A DNA stretch of 64,000 nt, taken from positions 7,567,009-7,631,008 of the forward strand of contig CM040444.1 in NCBI GenBank assembly GCA_022749755.1, read 5' to 3'. The stretch comes from Azadirachta indica (taxonomy: Eukaryota; Streptophyta; Magnoliopsida; Sapindales; Meliaceae). Below are positions 21,385-33,774 of the stretch, piece by piece. The position numbers and the translations under genes are program-made. Positions within the stretch are counted from its first letter, which is position 1. Every line of letters starts with the position of its first letter. The notes under the pieces were generated by a model. The model was not told the origin of the DNA, did not search any database, and saw only the letters and a list, made by a program, of their open reading frames with translations.

Positions 21385-24110
21385 TTGGAAAATGATCCAC
21401 AACAACAAAGACAGAATCATTATCTTGTTGGGTACGCGGTAATCCTAACATAAAATCCATTGACATATCCTCCCAATACTTTCAAGCGCAAGTAATGGCA
21501 TACACAATCCAGTGTTTTGAACCTGTCCCTTAGCAACTTGGCACACTTGGCACTGCCGCGCAATTCTTCCTACATCTCATTTAGGTTACGGCCAATAATA
21601 CCTTTCTTCTAGCAAAGCGACTGTCTTGTCTCGCCTCACTTGACCAACCAAATTGCTACCATGTAATTCTCGTATTAACTGTTCCCACAATGAACAACGA
21701 GGAATGCATAACTTGTTGGCTTTAAATAGATAACCATCGTGAATAATAAAATCTGCTGCTCACTGATTACGGTTACACTTATCCCAAATGATGTGAAAAT
21801 CTTCATCAGTTGCATACTGTTCTTTCACTACCTCAAACCCAATTATTTCATTACCCAAGGTGACCAGTAAACTAGCTCACCTACTCAAAGCATCAGCTAC
21901 CTTATTCTGTTGCCCAAACTTATGCTTCAATACAAACGTAAATTTATGGATAAATGACACCCACCTAGCATGTACTTTATTCAAATGATGTTGACTATGA
22001 ATATACTTCAATGCTTGGTGATCACTCTAAAGCATAAACTCCCTCTAAATCAAGTAATGCTCCCAATGCATTAATGACCTGAACACTGCATAAAATTCTT
22101 GGTTATACGTAGACCATTTCTGTCTTGCGTCACAAAACTTTTCACTAAATTACTCAATAGGTCTACCTTTTTGACTAAGAATAGCACTAATATCTATTGC
22201 CAAAGCATCACACTCCACCTCAAATACCTTGTCAAAGTTAACTAATGCTAATACAGGAGTCATACAAAATTTTTCCTTCAAGATGTTAAAACTCTTATTT
22301 TGCTCATCACCCTAATTAAACTTTCCTTTCTTCATACACTCAATAATAGGTGCTATGATGGTGCTAAAATTATGAATGAACCGACGATAAAATGTTGCTA
22401 ATTCATGAAAACTTTTTACTTCCCTGATAGTCTTTGGTGTAGGCCAATCTCTTTAACTTATAAACTGTAATGCCGTCAGCTCTAACTACAAACCCCAAAA
22501 ATACTAAATTTTGCTACGTAAAATTACATTTCTTTAAACACCTCCTTAAACAACTTATTACATTTCTTTAAACAACTTATTCTCTCTAAGTGTTTTAAAA
22601 ACCTCCCTCAAATGCACCAAATGACTCTCCTCATCACTATTATAAATTAAGATGTCATCAAAATATATCACAACAAACTTGAAAGTAAAAGGTGTCAATA
22701 CCTTATTCATAAGCTATGTAAAGGTGCTTAGTGCGTTTGACAAACCAAAAGGCATTACCATCCATTCATACAATCCCTTTTTAGTCTTGAATCCTGTCTT
22801 TCACTTATCTAAAGGTTTGATACAAATTTAATGATAACCGCTACGTAACTCAAGTTTGGAAAACACTTTTACTTCTCCAAGCTAATCTAGCATATCTTAT
22901 AACCGTGGAATCAAAAACGATATCTAATGGTTTTTTTGTTAATTGCTCTGCTATCTACGCACATTTATCAACTACCATCCTTTTTAGGGACTAGAAGCGC
23001 AGGAACTGCACAAGGGCTTTTGTTCTCCTAAATAAACCCCTTCCTAAGTGGCTCATTCAACTATTTCTACAATATCTCATGCTCCTTATGGCTCATTCTG
23101 TAATGTGACAAATTGAGATAACTAGCTCCAGGCATAAAATCAATACTATGTTGCATATATCGCATAGGTTGTAACTATCTGGCATCTCCTCTAGAACTAT
23201 GTCAAAAATTCAAATAGTAATGGCTATACAATCTCTGAAATTTTCACCATCAGTTCCAATTTCTCATCTTTGCTACCATCATACAACCCTTGTAATCTTA
23301 TTTCATATGTCCTTCTACTACAGTTAAAAAATTTGTCCTATCTACTCTAGGAACCTTCTGCTCATCCTAATAGAGGAGAGTAGCGGAAGTGTGAACGCGA
23401 ATCCGTGGAGTAGAGAGCAATCTTTTTTCTAAAGGAAAAGGGGGCTCTTCTAATTGTACTTTTCTTATTATGGATCCTCCTTAGTTTCAATCATTTCCAT
23501 CCATACCATTTTCTTCCCATTCTATCAAAATTCATAAGTGTTTCGCTGTCCCCTAAGCGTCACATCAACATCATATTGTCATGGCCTTCCCAGCAACAAA
23601 TAGCATGCTTCCATATCCACGATATCACACAACACATCACTTTTACAATACTTTCCAATTGAAAAAGAAAGCTTACATACTTCAATTACATGCATTTCAG
23701 TTCCCTTCTTAATCTAGCCAATTTTGTAGGGTCATCGGTGTTTTTCCGTGGGCAAATCCAAAACATTTACTAATGCCTTAGAGACTATATTTTCATTACT
23801 GCCACTGTCAATTATCACCTTGCACAGTTTATTTTTAATTGTTACCTTCAAACAAAAAATCTTATTTCGTTGCGTCTCTTCTTCCATTTTAGGTGTCAAT
23901 AATAGCTTCTGCACAATACAAGAAATGGCTTCTCCTTCATCACCATTAACCACATCAACCTTTTCCCTGTCTTCATATTCGCCTTCTTCATCTTCTACTG
24001 CAGTGTTTACATAATGCGTCACACCTTTATTTTTCCCTCATTTTGAGCATTCATTGGATCTATGTTCAGGCTGTTAACATCTATAATATTTGCTTGACAT
24101 TAGCTTCACA
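21385..24110 (-). mobile_element. Ty3-gypsy pol relic, truncated in integrase
   Basis: Read on the minus strand, domains appear in gypsy order. A gag zinc knuckle YRC-stop-QPEHRSNEC lies near 24,070. A retropepsin with IIDSGSNENIVSKALV has its DSGS at 23,798-23,809. Reverse transcriptase has YEWMVMPFGLSNA and the catalytic FVVIYFDDILIYN, with YFDD at 22,654-22,665. RNase H shows REFML, SDHQALKYIHSQ and LNKVHARW (about 21,940-22,080). Integrase shows LWEQLIRELHGS, an H2C2-type RQCQVCQVAKGQ (about 21,535-21,585) and the first strand of the core. The sequence ends there; most of the integrase core and the 3' LTR are missing. Many in-frame stops and shifts show it is dead. D-S-G-S in the protease and the knuckle wording fit a chromovirus-like lineage. 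Confidence 0.85.
23732..24022 (-). pseudogene. Gypsy retropepsin fragment (longest open piece)
   Basis: 96 codons: an acidic linker (EDEEGEYEDREKVDV), then EAISCIVQKLLLTPK, then the protease core with the catalytic D-S-G-S. This is the gag-protease junction of the gypsy relic and has no host function. Confidence 0.8.
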
Positions 24111-25550
24111 TACGGGTTATTCGTTTGTTGTTGAGTACTTTGCAGGTTAGCAAAATTAGCCCTTTGCCTGTTTTCTCCTTCACCCATATTTGGTACTACA
24201 CCCTTATTTTTTGTGGTACCAGATTTGGTGAAGTAGAAAACTGTTGTGGTGCAGCTCGCAGTTTAATAACAAGCCACTTTTTCTATGGGTGTCGTTTACT
24301 TGTTAGCATTGATGGGGGTTTTCAAGAAATTATTAACATGATTATGCATCAAATGCTTTTCAATTCATTTTATTTTTTAATAATCTCCAAACATATGCTT
24401 AGAAGAAAATTATTAAAATAAAAAGCCAAACAAAACAAAGAGTAGTAGTGCCATAAAAGCTTACAAAATGATGGAGAACATGAATAAAAATTGCAACAAC
24501 AAGAACCAAAACCCTCCCTAAGTTAGATGAAAACAAAGAAAAGCATATTGCTATGCTAACCCAGCCAAACAAGTAAAAAGCTAGCAGTAAGCCCCTGCTA
24601 TAAGAGGCAAACAGTAACAGGATAACAGGCCCCACTAACAATAACTAGGAAAGATGCAGCAAAAGAAAATTGCAACAAGATACGGCAACAACAATAAATT
24701 GGATAGGATGCAGCAAGAGACAAAAAAAGGGCAACAACAAAGAAAAACTGAAGCAGAGCTATTCTTTAATTTGATCAATTGCATCTCAAGGATCTGGTAG
24801 AAGTTGAGGCAACAATAGTGTTGCAGAAAACCAACCTTAGAAACAATGCTCTATAACACTGATATAATTGAATTAAGATTGATTTGATAAAAACTATCAG
24901 GTTTGACCAAATTAAGATTGCGATCTAATAAAAATTATCAGGTTTAACCAAATAATAAACACAAAATATAAAAATAATAAGCAAGATTAAAGACAAATAA
25001 GAATTACGTGGTTCAGTAAAATTGTCTACATCTATAGAACAAACATATGTAAAGCCTATTATTAGAAGTAAAAGATGGAATTTACACAAAATGAGTCTCT
25101 TCTATCAAATAACCTCTCTTTAGTTTCTCCCTCTCTTCCCTCTTCTTTCCCCTCGTATCCCTCCTGTTGAATTCTCCAAAAAATAGAGTTTTTAAAATCT
25201 TTCTAAAGAATCCCAATTTAAGTAGATTTAGTATCCTAATTCAAGTAAGGTTGGTATCTTAATTCAAGTGAGGTCGGTATCCTAGTTCAAATAGGTCTAG
25301 TTATTCAAAAGTTCTCAAGTATTCGAGTCCTCCAGTGCTCAGATACCAAATCAGATCCTCTTCAAATTAGGATGACTACTTCACCTTAATTTTTTGAGTT
25401 CTTAAATTCTCTCAAGTACTCAGGTTCTCAAGTTTTCAAGTTTTCGAGAATTTAAAGCATCTATTTTTTACAAATAAAAACTCAAATTCACCAATAATTA
25501 AGTGTTTTTGTTGGATTGAAAGATTATCAAATTCTTGAATAATGTGAGTT
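24111..25550 (-). mobile_element. 5' part of the gypsy relic: gag remnant, leader, probable LTR
   Basis: From 24,125 to 24,320 the minus strand has a Gln/Asn-rich gag linker. From 24,330 to 24,830 no gag is recognisable. Near 24,848 gctctataacactgat looks like a damaged tRNA-Met primer site in minus orientation. To its right lies an LTR-like stretch with attacgtggttcagtaaaattgtctac, a phrase also found near 49,578 (ttacatggttcggcttagaaagcc). The right edge is approximate. Confidence 0.5.
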
Positions 25551-26547
25551 GTAAAGAGTAACCATTCCAACAAAAAACATAATTTTAATTTATTAACAAT
25601 TTTAATAAATGTGATTTAATTATGAGTTAACAATTCTCGTTTTTACATCATAATAATAAAAATAATAATATCAATAGTTTATTCATTATTTATTTTTATT
25701 TTAAACTAATAACAATTAATAATTTTATTTCAATGTAGTTATAGATTTAAAAATCATGAAATCTATATATAAAAGAGATCCTTAAAATTTATATGATATC
25801 ATGTTTAACAAAATCTTTTAAGAACATAAAATATTGCAACTTTTGACATTAAAAATATATTTTTAATATGAGTTTGACTGTGACAACAAATTCATTTTGT
25901 TATTTCTAGTATTTTTAAAAAACAATTGAAAAAATTCAAATACGTCCATTTTTGACTGATTAATTAATTCCTTTGTGTGATTTAGTAAACACCTCTCTAG
26001 AAGTGTTGTTGTCATCAGTTTTCTGTGTATGAAGTTGTGGGCAGATAAGATTTCCTATGGCCTGAAGTAAAAATTACCAAAGTCATAAATTCATGTCGTT
26101 AATCTATTTAAATACTATTGTTTTTTCTGGTTGCCGTCAAATTTTAGTTTTTTGCTAGTTTAAAAGAAATAACCTTGAATTATTGAGATAAAAGTTCTGT
26201 AGGAAAAAGCATGTGTATTTTGATATTTTGATAGCTACATCAAAAAATGAAACGAAGATGCCTTTATATACGTCAATCCGGTGATATAAAACACTAGTAT
26301 ACAATATACAATTTGATCTATGCTAGTTTAGTTAAAACATAAAATCATCATGATAAAAAATTTGATCTTTTTTTTTTTCTCTACACAAATTGTCTACTTG
26401 ATCGCAGCAGTGGATGTTGTTGCACCTAGTTAGTATTGTCAAATTTTCCTTCTCTTCCAGCTGCAAAAGGTGAACTTGTTGGGCACGAGTTATAACAGCA
26501 TTATCATTGTTTAGTCGTCTATTGGGACGACAGCCCATTAACTAGTC
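25551..26547. other. Gene-free spacer
   Basis: AT-rich DNA. A 68-codon minus-strand frame (26,332-26,538) containing CREKKKDQIF is not recognisable and probably spurious. Confidence 0.45.
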
Positions 26548-27680
26548 CATTTCTTACAATGGAGCAGAAAGTTCTTGTCTTTGTCTTCGTAATTGATTGC
26601 AACAAAAACTGTGAGAGAACTGGGTTAGGCACACAACATTTCTTTTTCTTTTTCTTTTTCTTTGTTTTCCTGAAAATGATTTTTAATCCATGCAAGTTTA
26701 GAATATTAAGAAATTGGTAGAGTGAAAAAAATAAAGAAGTGAAAAAAATTAGAATCTTGAAAAATAAAAAGTATGTTTATGCCAACATTCTCTATGAATA
26801 AAGGTTTCGTAATATTCTTTTATCTTTAATCAAGAAAAAATTTCTCCCTATTTTATGATAATTAGATAAGCAACTTGTTAACTCAACTTGTTTTAAGTTT
26901 TCATTCCTCTCTTATATTATTTTAAACACCTTTTTACATGCATTATCATCAAAATTAGTATTTATGTCCCATCAAAGTTAAATGATATATTTATATTTTT
27001 TGTTTATAAGATATTTATAAACATTGAAAATTAATGAGTTTATATATTATATATCTATAAATAAAATATATATATATATACAAGAAAGAATAAATAAAAT
27101 TATAAGATTGTTTTTAAAATTACTACGTAATAAACTTAATAAAAGTATTGTGAATGTTAAATTAAAATTTAATTTAATCTTATTCGAAATTAAGAGATGT
27201 GTACATTTAAAATATTTAAATAAGTTAAACTAAATTTTTTTTGTTAAAAATAAATAAAATGTCTAAAATCTAATTAATAATTATACTGAGCGGTAGTTAA
27301 TTCAATTGATAAAAATTCTTTGGATTGGTATGAGAGATTGGGATTCAAACCCCACTCACAAAAGACTAAAACGGATTTGTTTTTATTCTTTTTTTAACTA
27401 TTATATAAAAAATACTTATAGTTATATATATATATATATATATATTTCAATGTAGACCCACGATGTTGATTTCAAATGTTCAATTGACAAAAGTGGTTGG
27501 TTTTAGTCAGAAGTTAGTAGATTAAAGTTGTAAGAAATATGATTGTCAACTTTTCTTTATTTTTATCTATCATCACATACAATGAATAATTTATATTCTA
27601 AAATGTAGTAGAATTATGTATGGAAAGTGAGACTATTTTGCTTTAATTTTATTGAAATTAATTAAAATATATTTAAAACA
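26548..27680. repeat. Segmental duplication 2, copy A
   Basis: Aligns with 30,353-31,675: gttcttg(t/c)ctttgtctt(c/t)gtaattga, gtttatgccaacattctctat, gttcaattgacaaaagtg and others. An old SINE-like stretch (27,290-27,380) is present in both copies; the young SINE is absent here. Confidence 0.75.
27285..27380 (+). mobile_element. tRNA-derived SINE-like fragment, shared by both duplicates
   Basis: ggtagttaattcaattgataaa resembles an A box and gagattgggattcaaaccccactc a B box (GGATTCAAACCCC), at the right distance. The equivalent at about 31,297-31,375 reads ttagttgatttaattgataaa and agattagagattcaaactccactc. It therefore inserted before the duplication. Confidence 0.5.
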
Positions 27681-29119
27681 AATGAAAAGCGCGTTGGTTA
27701 ATTTGAGAATTGGGTGTTAGCAATTTCACTGTTCTTTTAAAAAAAAATTACAAAAAATAACCTTCATTATAAGTTCTTCTGAGTTTTTAAATACTTCAAA
27801 TATGGCTAATCATTAATTAAGCAAAGGAAGAATTCAGAAAAAAAATAAAACTAAATGCATAATTTAACACCGATCACACTAATTAACAAATAATGTACAT
27901 CAACAATTATACACCATTATTATATCTTACACAGATATCTAAAACGATTTCGTTGTGATAACAGTAGATATTAATTTATAGGATATTTTAAATATTTATA
28001 TCTATACTATATTGTAAATAGATAATATGTAACGTAAATATATCTTATTCATATCTTTTTTATAATTACTATATTCTTATCCTCAACCCTGGAATATATT
28101 AGATAATTGTAAAAACGATATTGGTTGCAATTCTTATCCCTCACATCACATCACGATCAAAGGACAATCTAATTTACATTTAACATATGTTGACTTTGGA
28201 TTAGGAAGACATTTTATTTTAATTTTTTGAAAATGCGAAGTGAGAAGATTTATGTGGAGGAGTTTTCTTCCATCTAGTCACCTAGAACATGATAATAAAC
28301 TAAACTTAATCTGCTAAAAAATATTTTATTTAATAACGGCAGTGTAAGATGAACGGGATTTATAATTTTCAATTGAAGTAATAACATTTTGATTTCTAAA
28401 TTTTTATGCACACAAATAAAAAATATTTTTTTAATTGTATCAAACAAATTTATAATCATCACCTTGTTAAAAGGATCAAATAACTCTTGTGAAATGAATT
28501 TTAACCAAAATAATATTAGCCTATGTAACTTAATACTAAAAAGTATCAATCAATTTATTAATAATAGTAAAATGAGTTGGGACCCATTTAATACAATTGG
28601 AGACTTTATATCTATTTTAAAAACTATTATAAATTATTGACCCAGAAGCTATTATCTCATTTGCAATTATTTTCCATATAAATGAAATCCTAATTCAGTT
28701 TCTTTTGATCTGTGTGCTTACTTCGTGCTCTGAAGCAGCTGCTGAAGAGAATAATCTCATGTAATCTCTGCTCGTTTTCCATGTTAATTTTGGTTTTACT
28801 TTATACACCCTTTCTTATACGATTATTTAGTTATTTTACATAATATATTTTGTGTTTCTTGTGAATTAATTTGCAGAATAGCAAGAAGAGAACTCTCGGC
28901 TGCTTCTCAAATAGGAAAAGAAATTTATCAATTATATTATGACAGAAGAAAGAAAAAAATGAAAATTGTAAATTGGACACTAAGATTTTGACATTTGAAA
29001 CGATATATTTCACTTTCAATGAATCTTGATACAGTCATGACATATAGAAAATTGTGTTAGAAATTTTTTATATTTATTTGTTATTTTTATTTTCATTATT
29101 TAATGTCCATGGTTATTAA
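27681..29119. other. Gene-free spacer with a possible orphan intron
   Basis: AT-rich. A stretch from about 28,700 to 28,960 has CCATATAAATG (TATA-like, 28,674), then a pyrimidine-rich exon-like piece, a donor-like catgtaatctctgc (28,759) and the acceptor-like gaattaatttgcag (28,862-28,875), followed by gaagagaactctcggctgc. This could be the 5' end of a lost gene or a non-coding transcript. No protein is recognisable. Confidence 0.3.
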
Positions 29120-29581
29120 TAAGGGTGAGCAAAAAAACTAGCCCGAATCGGACCGGAATCAACAAGTTTGGTTCAGTATCTTGTATAATTTGATTCGATT
29201 TCGGTTATAAAATTTAAAAATTTAGAATTTTTTAATCTAGTTTCCTTTTTTATTCAAAAAATTTAGACCGAACTGAATTTGTTATTTTTTTATTTTTTCT
29301 TTTAAAAATAATGTTGTTTTATTGTGTTACTACAAAATGACATTGTTTTTTTACCCTGAAAATTTAAAAAAAATAATAATTTAACCTAAAAATTGAATTG
29401 ACCCAAAAATTAAATCGATCAATCTGGTTTAAATATGGTTTTATAGTATAATCGATTCACTTTAGTCTGGTCCTTCTTTTTTATTTGGTTCGATCCGGTC
29501 TTAAAATTTAAAAACTTAAAATTTTCAATTTTGGTTTAATTTTTCAAAAACTCATATTGAACTGAACTGTACTTACCCCTA
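29120..29581. mobile_element. hAT-type MITE with perfect 8 bp target duplication
   Basis: Starts taagggtgagca and ends tacttaccccta, so the terminal inverted repeats are about 12 bp with few mismatches. Perfect direct repeats gttattaa flank it at 29,112-29,119 and 29,582-29,589. The interior is rich in gaaccg/cggttc/gatcggtc words, like the element at 44,582. Eight-base target duplications and TAGGGGTG-type ends are typical of non-autonomous hAT elements. No transposase. Confidence 0.85.
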
Positions 29582-29589
29582 GTTATTAA

Positions 29590-30352
29590 CTGCTAAACAA
29601 TGTCACTTCATTTACGAAGTGAGTGTAATAAAAAATGAATCAAGGACCACAGGATAAATCAATATTATTTTATTTATTTTAAAAATTAAAATTTATTATT
29701 CAATTCGCAAATCTTATATTTAAAAAATAGTCAAGGTTTAGATAAATTTCTATTCAAAGAATAATGTATAATATTTTATTTAATGTTTAATATTAAAAAA
29801 ATATTATTTATACTGAAAACACATATGAAGAACAATGTGCTTAAAAAAAAAAAATCATAGAAATACTATTACATATACAAACTCATATATATAAATGGAT
29901 ATAATAATGTTATATCATATTACTAAATATTTATATATTTTCACAAAAAATTTTAAATTAAAGTGTTTTCAGTTGTGGAACTTATTCTTTTAGTTTAAAA
30001 TATCATTTTTGAGCGGTAGGACTCTTTTTCCTTTTTTTTTTAGTTTATAATAACAAAAGCAGATTTTGTCTATAGTCACACATAATTTAGGACATTAACG
30101 ATACAACAGGCGGTATCGGAGTATTATGTCAAACAATAAGTGAATTGAGAATTCTCTCAATTTTTTAAGCTGTCTAGAAATATTAATTAATTTTTATGTG
30201 CAATAATTCTACTAAAATTTAAATTTTCTTTATCATTTAATTTTTAATAAATATCTTGAAGAATTTATTTTTCATTTTTTAAATTGAAATATATATTTGG
30301 ACTTAAATATGAATTTATAGAGTGGAGAAATTAAATTAGAGAAAATAAAAAT
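29590..30352. other. Gene-free AT-rich spacer
   Basis: No open frame of note, no element recognised. Confidence 0.45.
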
Positions 30353-31675
30353 GATATCTTACAAAGGAGTAGAAGGTTCTTGCCTTTGTCTTTGTAATTG
30401 ATCACAACAAGAACTGAGAGAAAACTTGGTTTTTATAGGTACACAATATTCGATTTCTAATCCATTTTTTTAATTTGTTTTAAAAAATGACTTTTAATCC
30501 ATACAAGTTTGGAATCTCAAGAATTTGCTTGAAAAATAATTTGCAAGGACAAAGAAGTAAAAATAAAAAAAAAATTGGAGTTGCTTCAAAATAAAAAGTA
30601 AGTTTATGCCAACATTCTCTATAAATAAAGGTTTCATAATACTCTTTTATCATCAACCAAGAAACAATTTCTCCTTATTTTATGACTGTTGGATAAGTTG
30701 ACTTGTTGCTACTCATCTATTTTCGGTTTGATTCCCCTCTTAGATTATTTCAAAACCTTTTCATATTGAGTACACTAAAAATAGCATTTATGACTCATCT
30801 AAATTTAAATAATATATTTATATTTTTTAGTTTATAATTTGTAAGTTCATATATATATATATATTATATACATTTATAAATAAAAAATTATATATAATAA
30901 ATAATAAATAAAATTTATGAGAGTATTTTTTAAATTGCTACTTAATAAACTTAAAAAAGTATCTTAAATTAAAATTTTATTTTATTTTATTTTATTTTAT
31001 TTTATTTGAATGTAAACTAACAAATTTGGACGTTAAAATATTGTGAATGGGCACATTGACGATATTTAAATAACTAAAATTACTTTATGCCCCTAAGGGC
31101 TGGCCTGTATGGTTAAGGCTATTGCTTGGTTTGCCCTGTATTCAGGTTTCATAACATCACCCGGGAAGGTAAGGAAGATTTATAAAAAATGATTTGGGAC
31201 ATGCCCACCTTCCTTACCTTCTTTTCAAAAAAAAAAAAAAAATTTTGGTTAGAAATAAATAAAATCTCTAAATTTAATTAATAATTACAATGAATGTTAG
31301 TTGATTTAATTGATAAAATCTTTTGAATTGATGTAAGAGATTAGAGATTCAAACTCCACTCAAATAGAAACTATTGGAAAATTTTTTTTTTTTCTTAACT
31401 ATTATAAAAAAATACTTGTAATTTTTAATCTTTGGTGTTCTTTTTAATGCAGACTAAAAATGTTTATTTCAAGTGTTCAATTGACAAAAGTGATTAGTTC
31501 CATAAGAAGTCAGTAAAAGTTGCAAAGAATATGACTGCAGTCAGTTTATCTTTATTCCTATCTATCCTTGCACTTAAAGAACAATTTGTTATTCTAAAAT
31601 GTAATAGAATTATATGTGAAAAGTGGGACCATGGGCCTTAACTCTATTTACATTAATTAAAATATATATGATGTT
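30353..31675. repeat. Segmental duplication 2, copy B
   Basis: Counterpart of 26,548-27,680. It is longer because of a SINE (31,082-31,242) and a (TTTTA)n tract (30,975-31,005). Confidence 0.75.
31082..31242 (+). mobile_element. SINE with poly-A tail, recent relative to the duplication
   Basis: About 145 bp of GC-richer sequence plus a 16-base A tail (31,227-31,242). ggctggcctgtatggttaagg resembles a tRNA A box and caggtttcataacatcaccc a weak B box. Short repeats aaaatt lie just before (31,076-31,081) and after the tail. The duplicate at about 27,230-27,240 lacks it. It contains a perfect 12 bp inverted repeat (31,166-31,177 with 31,209-31,220) that could form a hairpin. Confidence 0.7.
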
Positions 31676-31887
31676 GATCATCTACTTTATTAATTATAAT
31701 TTACAAGATTTTATAATACCACTGCTAACAAGTATTGAGAATTTTAGGTAGGTTCGAATTCTCATTGTTAACGTCCAGTTGCATTGCTAATTTATTAATA
31801 CTTCGACTTCTGTAAGTTTAATTTCTAGTTCTATATGTTTATTTTCATTGAATTTATTTTATGCAAATGTGTAATAAGTTAGAATGA

Positions 31888-32871
31888 TTACAGTTTAGGC
31901 ATGAATTTTATGTGACTTCGCAATTTAAAGATTTTAAAGATTTTGATTTTCCTTGAACTTTCAGTTTCTTGCGGTTCAAAGAAGAGAGCCATGGAGCTTT
32001 TCCCGGAAGATGTAAGAAGATTTTGGAGAGGATGGGAAATTAGGATACTGATTTTAGTTAGCCTTTTTTTACAAACATTTCTGACCTTATTTGGTTCCAG
32101 AAGACTCCCCCTGCCACGGTTAGTGAATGCTTCTCTATTCCGAGGATTTTGACTGTGGCTATTTTTCTTATCTCCATCATTATTAGGGATATTTATTTTT
32201 GATTGAAATGCTTGATCTAGAGGTTCATAATATTTTTGCATTCTTTCCTCACATGCTATAAGGGTTTCCATTAATTCCCCTAGAGTAAGTTTTGATGAAT
32301 CTTTAAATATTTCCATAGCAACCACTATAGAATCAAATTTAGAAGGAAGGCTTCTTAAGATTTTTTGTATAATCTTCTTGTCTTCTATCGTATATACATA
32401 GCTTTTAATTTGATTTGTAATAATGAAGATACGAGAGAAGAATGCATGAATTGGTTCTCCTTCCTTTATTCTTAAAGCATCAAACTTTCTCTATAAAAAT
32501 TGAAGTTTAATAGAAATTACCTTGTTTGAGCTCTTGAATTTACTTTCGAAGATCTTCCATGCCTTCTTTGACATCTTTGCTAGCATGATGTTTGGAAAGA
32601 TTGATGAGTCGACTCCTTGTTGTAGGAAGTACAAAGCCTTCACGTCTTTTTGCATGTTTTGCTTATACTCCTTTTGTTTTGTAGCTGGCCACTGTGATAG
32701 CTTCTCTTGATCTGTTGGAATTTGATATCCTTCTTCTACCAATTCCCACAAATTTTGTGAGATTAGTAGTGTTCTCATTTGAATGCTCCAAAAATCATAA
32801 GCATCTCCTTTGAATATTGGAATGGAAGTTTGGGTATAATTAATTGTTGGAGTAAAAGAAGTGGAGGCCAT
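31888..32871 (-). pseudogene. Copia gag (UBN2/DUF4219 type), frameshifted
   Basis: ATG at 32,869-32,871. The first 125 residues read MASTSFTPTINYTQTSIPIF then GDAYDFWSIQMRTLL, LWELVEEGY, KDVKALYFLQQGVD and AKKAWKIFESKFK-like wording, the standard copia gag N-terminal fold. After a break at about 32,491, gag continues in another open piece (32,325-31,888) with LTLGELMETLIACEERM and a basic Asn/Arg-rich tail (NPRNREAFTNRGRGS). The zinc knuckle expected after it is not recognisable. Confidence 0.85.
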
Positions 32872-32909
32872 GATGATGATTTTGAATTAAAAGTATGGTG
32901 GATCAAATA

Positions 32910-32920
32910 GGCTCTGATAC
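32910..32920 (-). other. Primer-binding site, copia remnant
   Basis: On the minus strand GTATCAGAGCC, matching the usual TATCAGAGC core complementary to initiator tRNA-Met, directly next to the LTR end. Confidence 0.75.
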
Positions 32921-33361
32921 TGTGTCGGTATTTTGAGGTTTATGAAAGAAAAAGAAAGTGAGTAGGAGAGAGAAATGAAAGTTTTTAATTGCTGAAAATG
33001 TTTGGTTTTTTATTATTATTGTTGGTTTTACATACAAACTTTACAACATGCATGGCTATTTATAGCCTTCTTGCCTCCTAAATCAACTGTTAAGATTATA
33101 TTTATTTGACTGTCATAAAACTTTTAAAAATATCTTTACTAATATATAGTTATTTATTATAAATATCTAGATATTTCTTAATTTTACATTATTTTATTTT
33201 ATGATATTTTTTATTAAAGATTATCTTTGTTTATTTAGATTTTTTTTAATATATATTAGATTTTTTTTTTATAAATTTTTCTATATTCTTTTACTAATAT
33301 CTTAGATTTTTTCTTAAAACAATTCGAGATTAGATTTTTCTAGATTAATTTTTAAACGCCA
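32921..33361 (-). repeat. 5' LTR of the copia remnant
   Basis: About 441 bp, very AT-rich. On the minus strand it would begin TGGCGTTTAAAA and end CCGACACA; ctatttatagcc (33,055-33,066) gives a TATA-like GGCTATAAATAG. The outer boundary is inferred from the TG...CA rule, as no partner LTR is present. Confidence 0.55.
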
Positions 33362-33436
33362 TAATCTAGGCTTAATTTCTTTTTTTGATAGATTGTTTAT
33401 TATTTGTTTACTGAAGCTCCGTCTCTCAAATTAAAA

Positions 33437-33631
33437 CTATAGGGGCCTAATAACATTGTTGATAGCATATTTACTAATTCTGTTTCTTATTACTCCTAAT
33501 AAGGTGCGAGACAATTTCCGTTTAGTACCCAATGCATTTGCCAAAATATGCCTGAGGTGCTCGACAAAAGCTCTTTCGAGAAAATTGACAAAATCATACG
33601 CCTGATTTAGGGAGAAGCCAAATGAAAGCAT
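33437..33631 (-). other. Unrecognised short open frame next to the glycerol kinase relic
   Basis: 64 codons including FVEHLRHILANALGTKRKLS and GVIRNRISKYAINNV. The composition looks protein-like but I cannot place it. It could be an exon of another broken gene. Low confidence. Confidence 0.25.
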
Positions 33632-33774
33632 GAAAACAGAAGCATGGAAATGAATAGGCTTGGAATATCATGAATCTTTGGTTAATAACAATGTTTTAGA
33701 TTTCCCTAATCCAGTCCTTTTATGTAACTTGCAATTCTTTTTTTTTAATGTTTTAAAAAGTGATTTATTTTTAG

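Larger units (their letters stand above)
31760..33361 (-). mobile_element. Ty1-copia remnant: 5' LTR plus gag only
   Basis: Reading leftwards: LTR (33,361-32,921), tRNA-Met primer site (32,910-32,920), gag (32,871-31,888), then loss of similarity. No pol. It lies just upstream of the glycerol kinase pseudogene, on the opposite strand. Confidence 0.8.

Noticed and set aside
23748..24421. Plus-strand open frames in the 23.7-24.4 kb region
   Set aside because: They are antisense shadows of the gypsy protease and gag linker on the minus strand.
27290..27370. Possible functional tRNA gene (B-box GGATTCAAACCCC)
   Set aside because: No cloverleaf with paired acceptor stem is visible, and the motif is duplicated as part of a SINE-like stretch.
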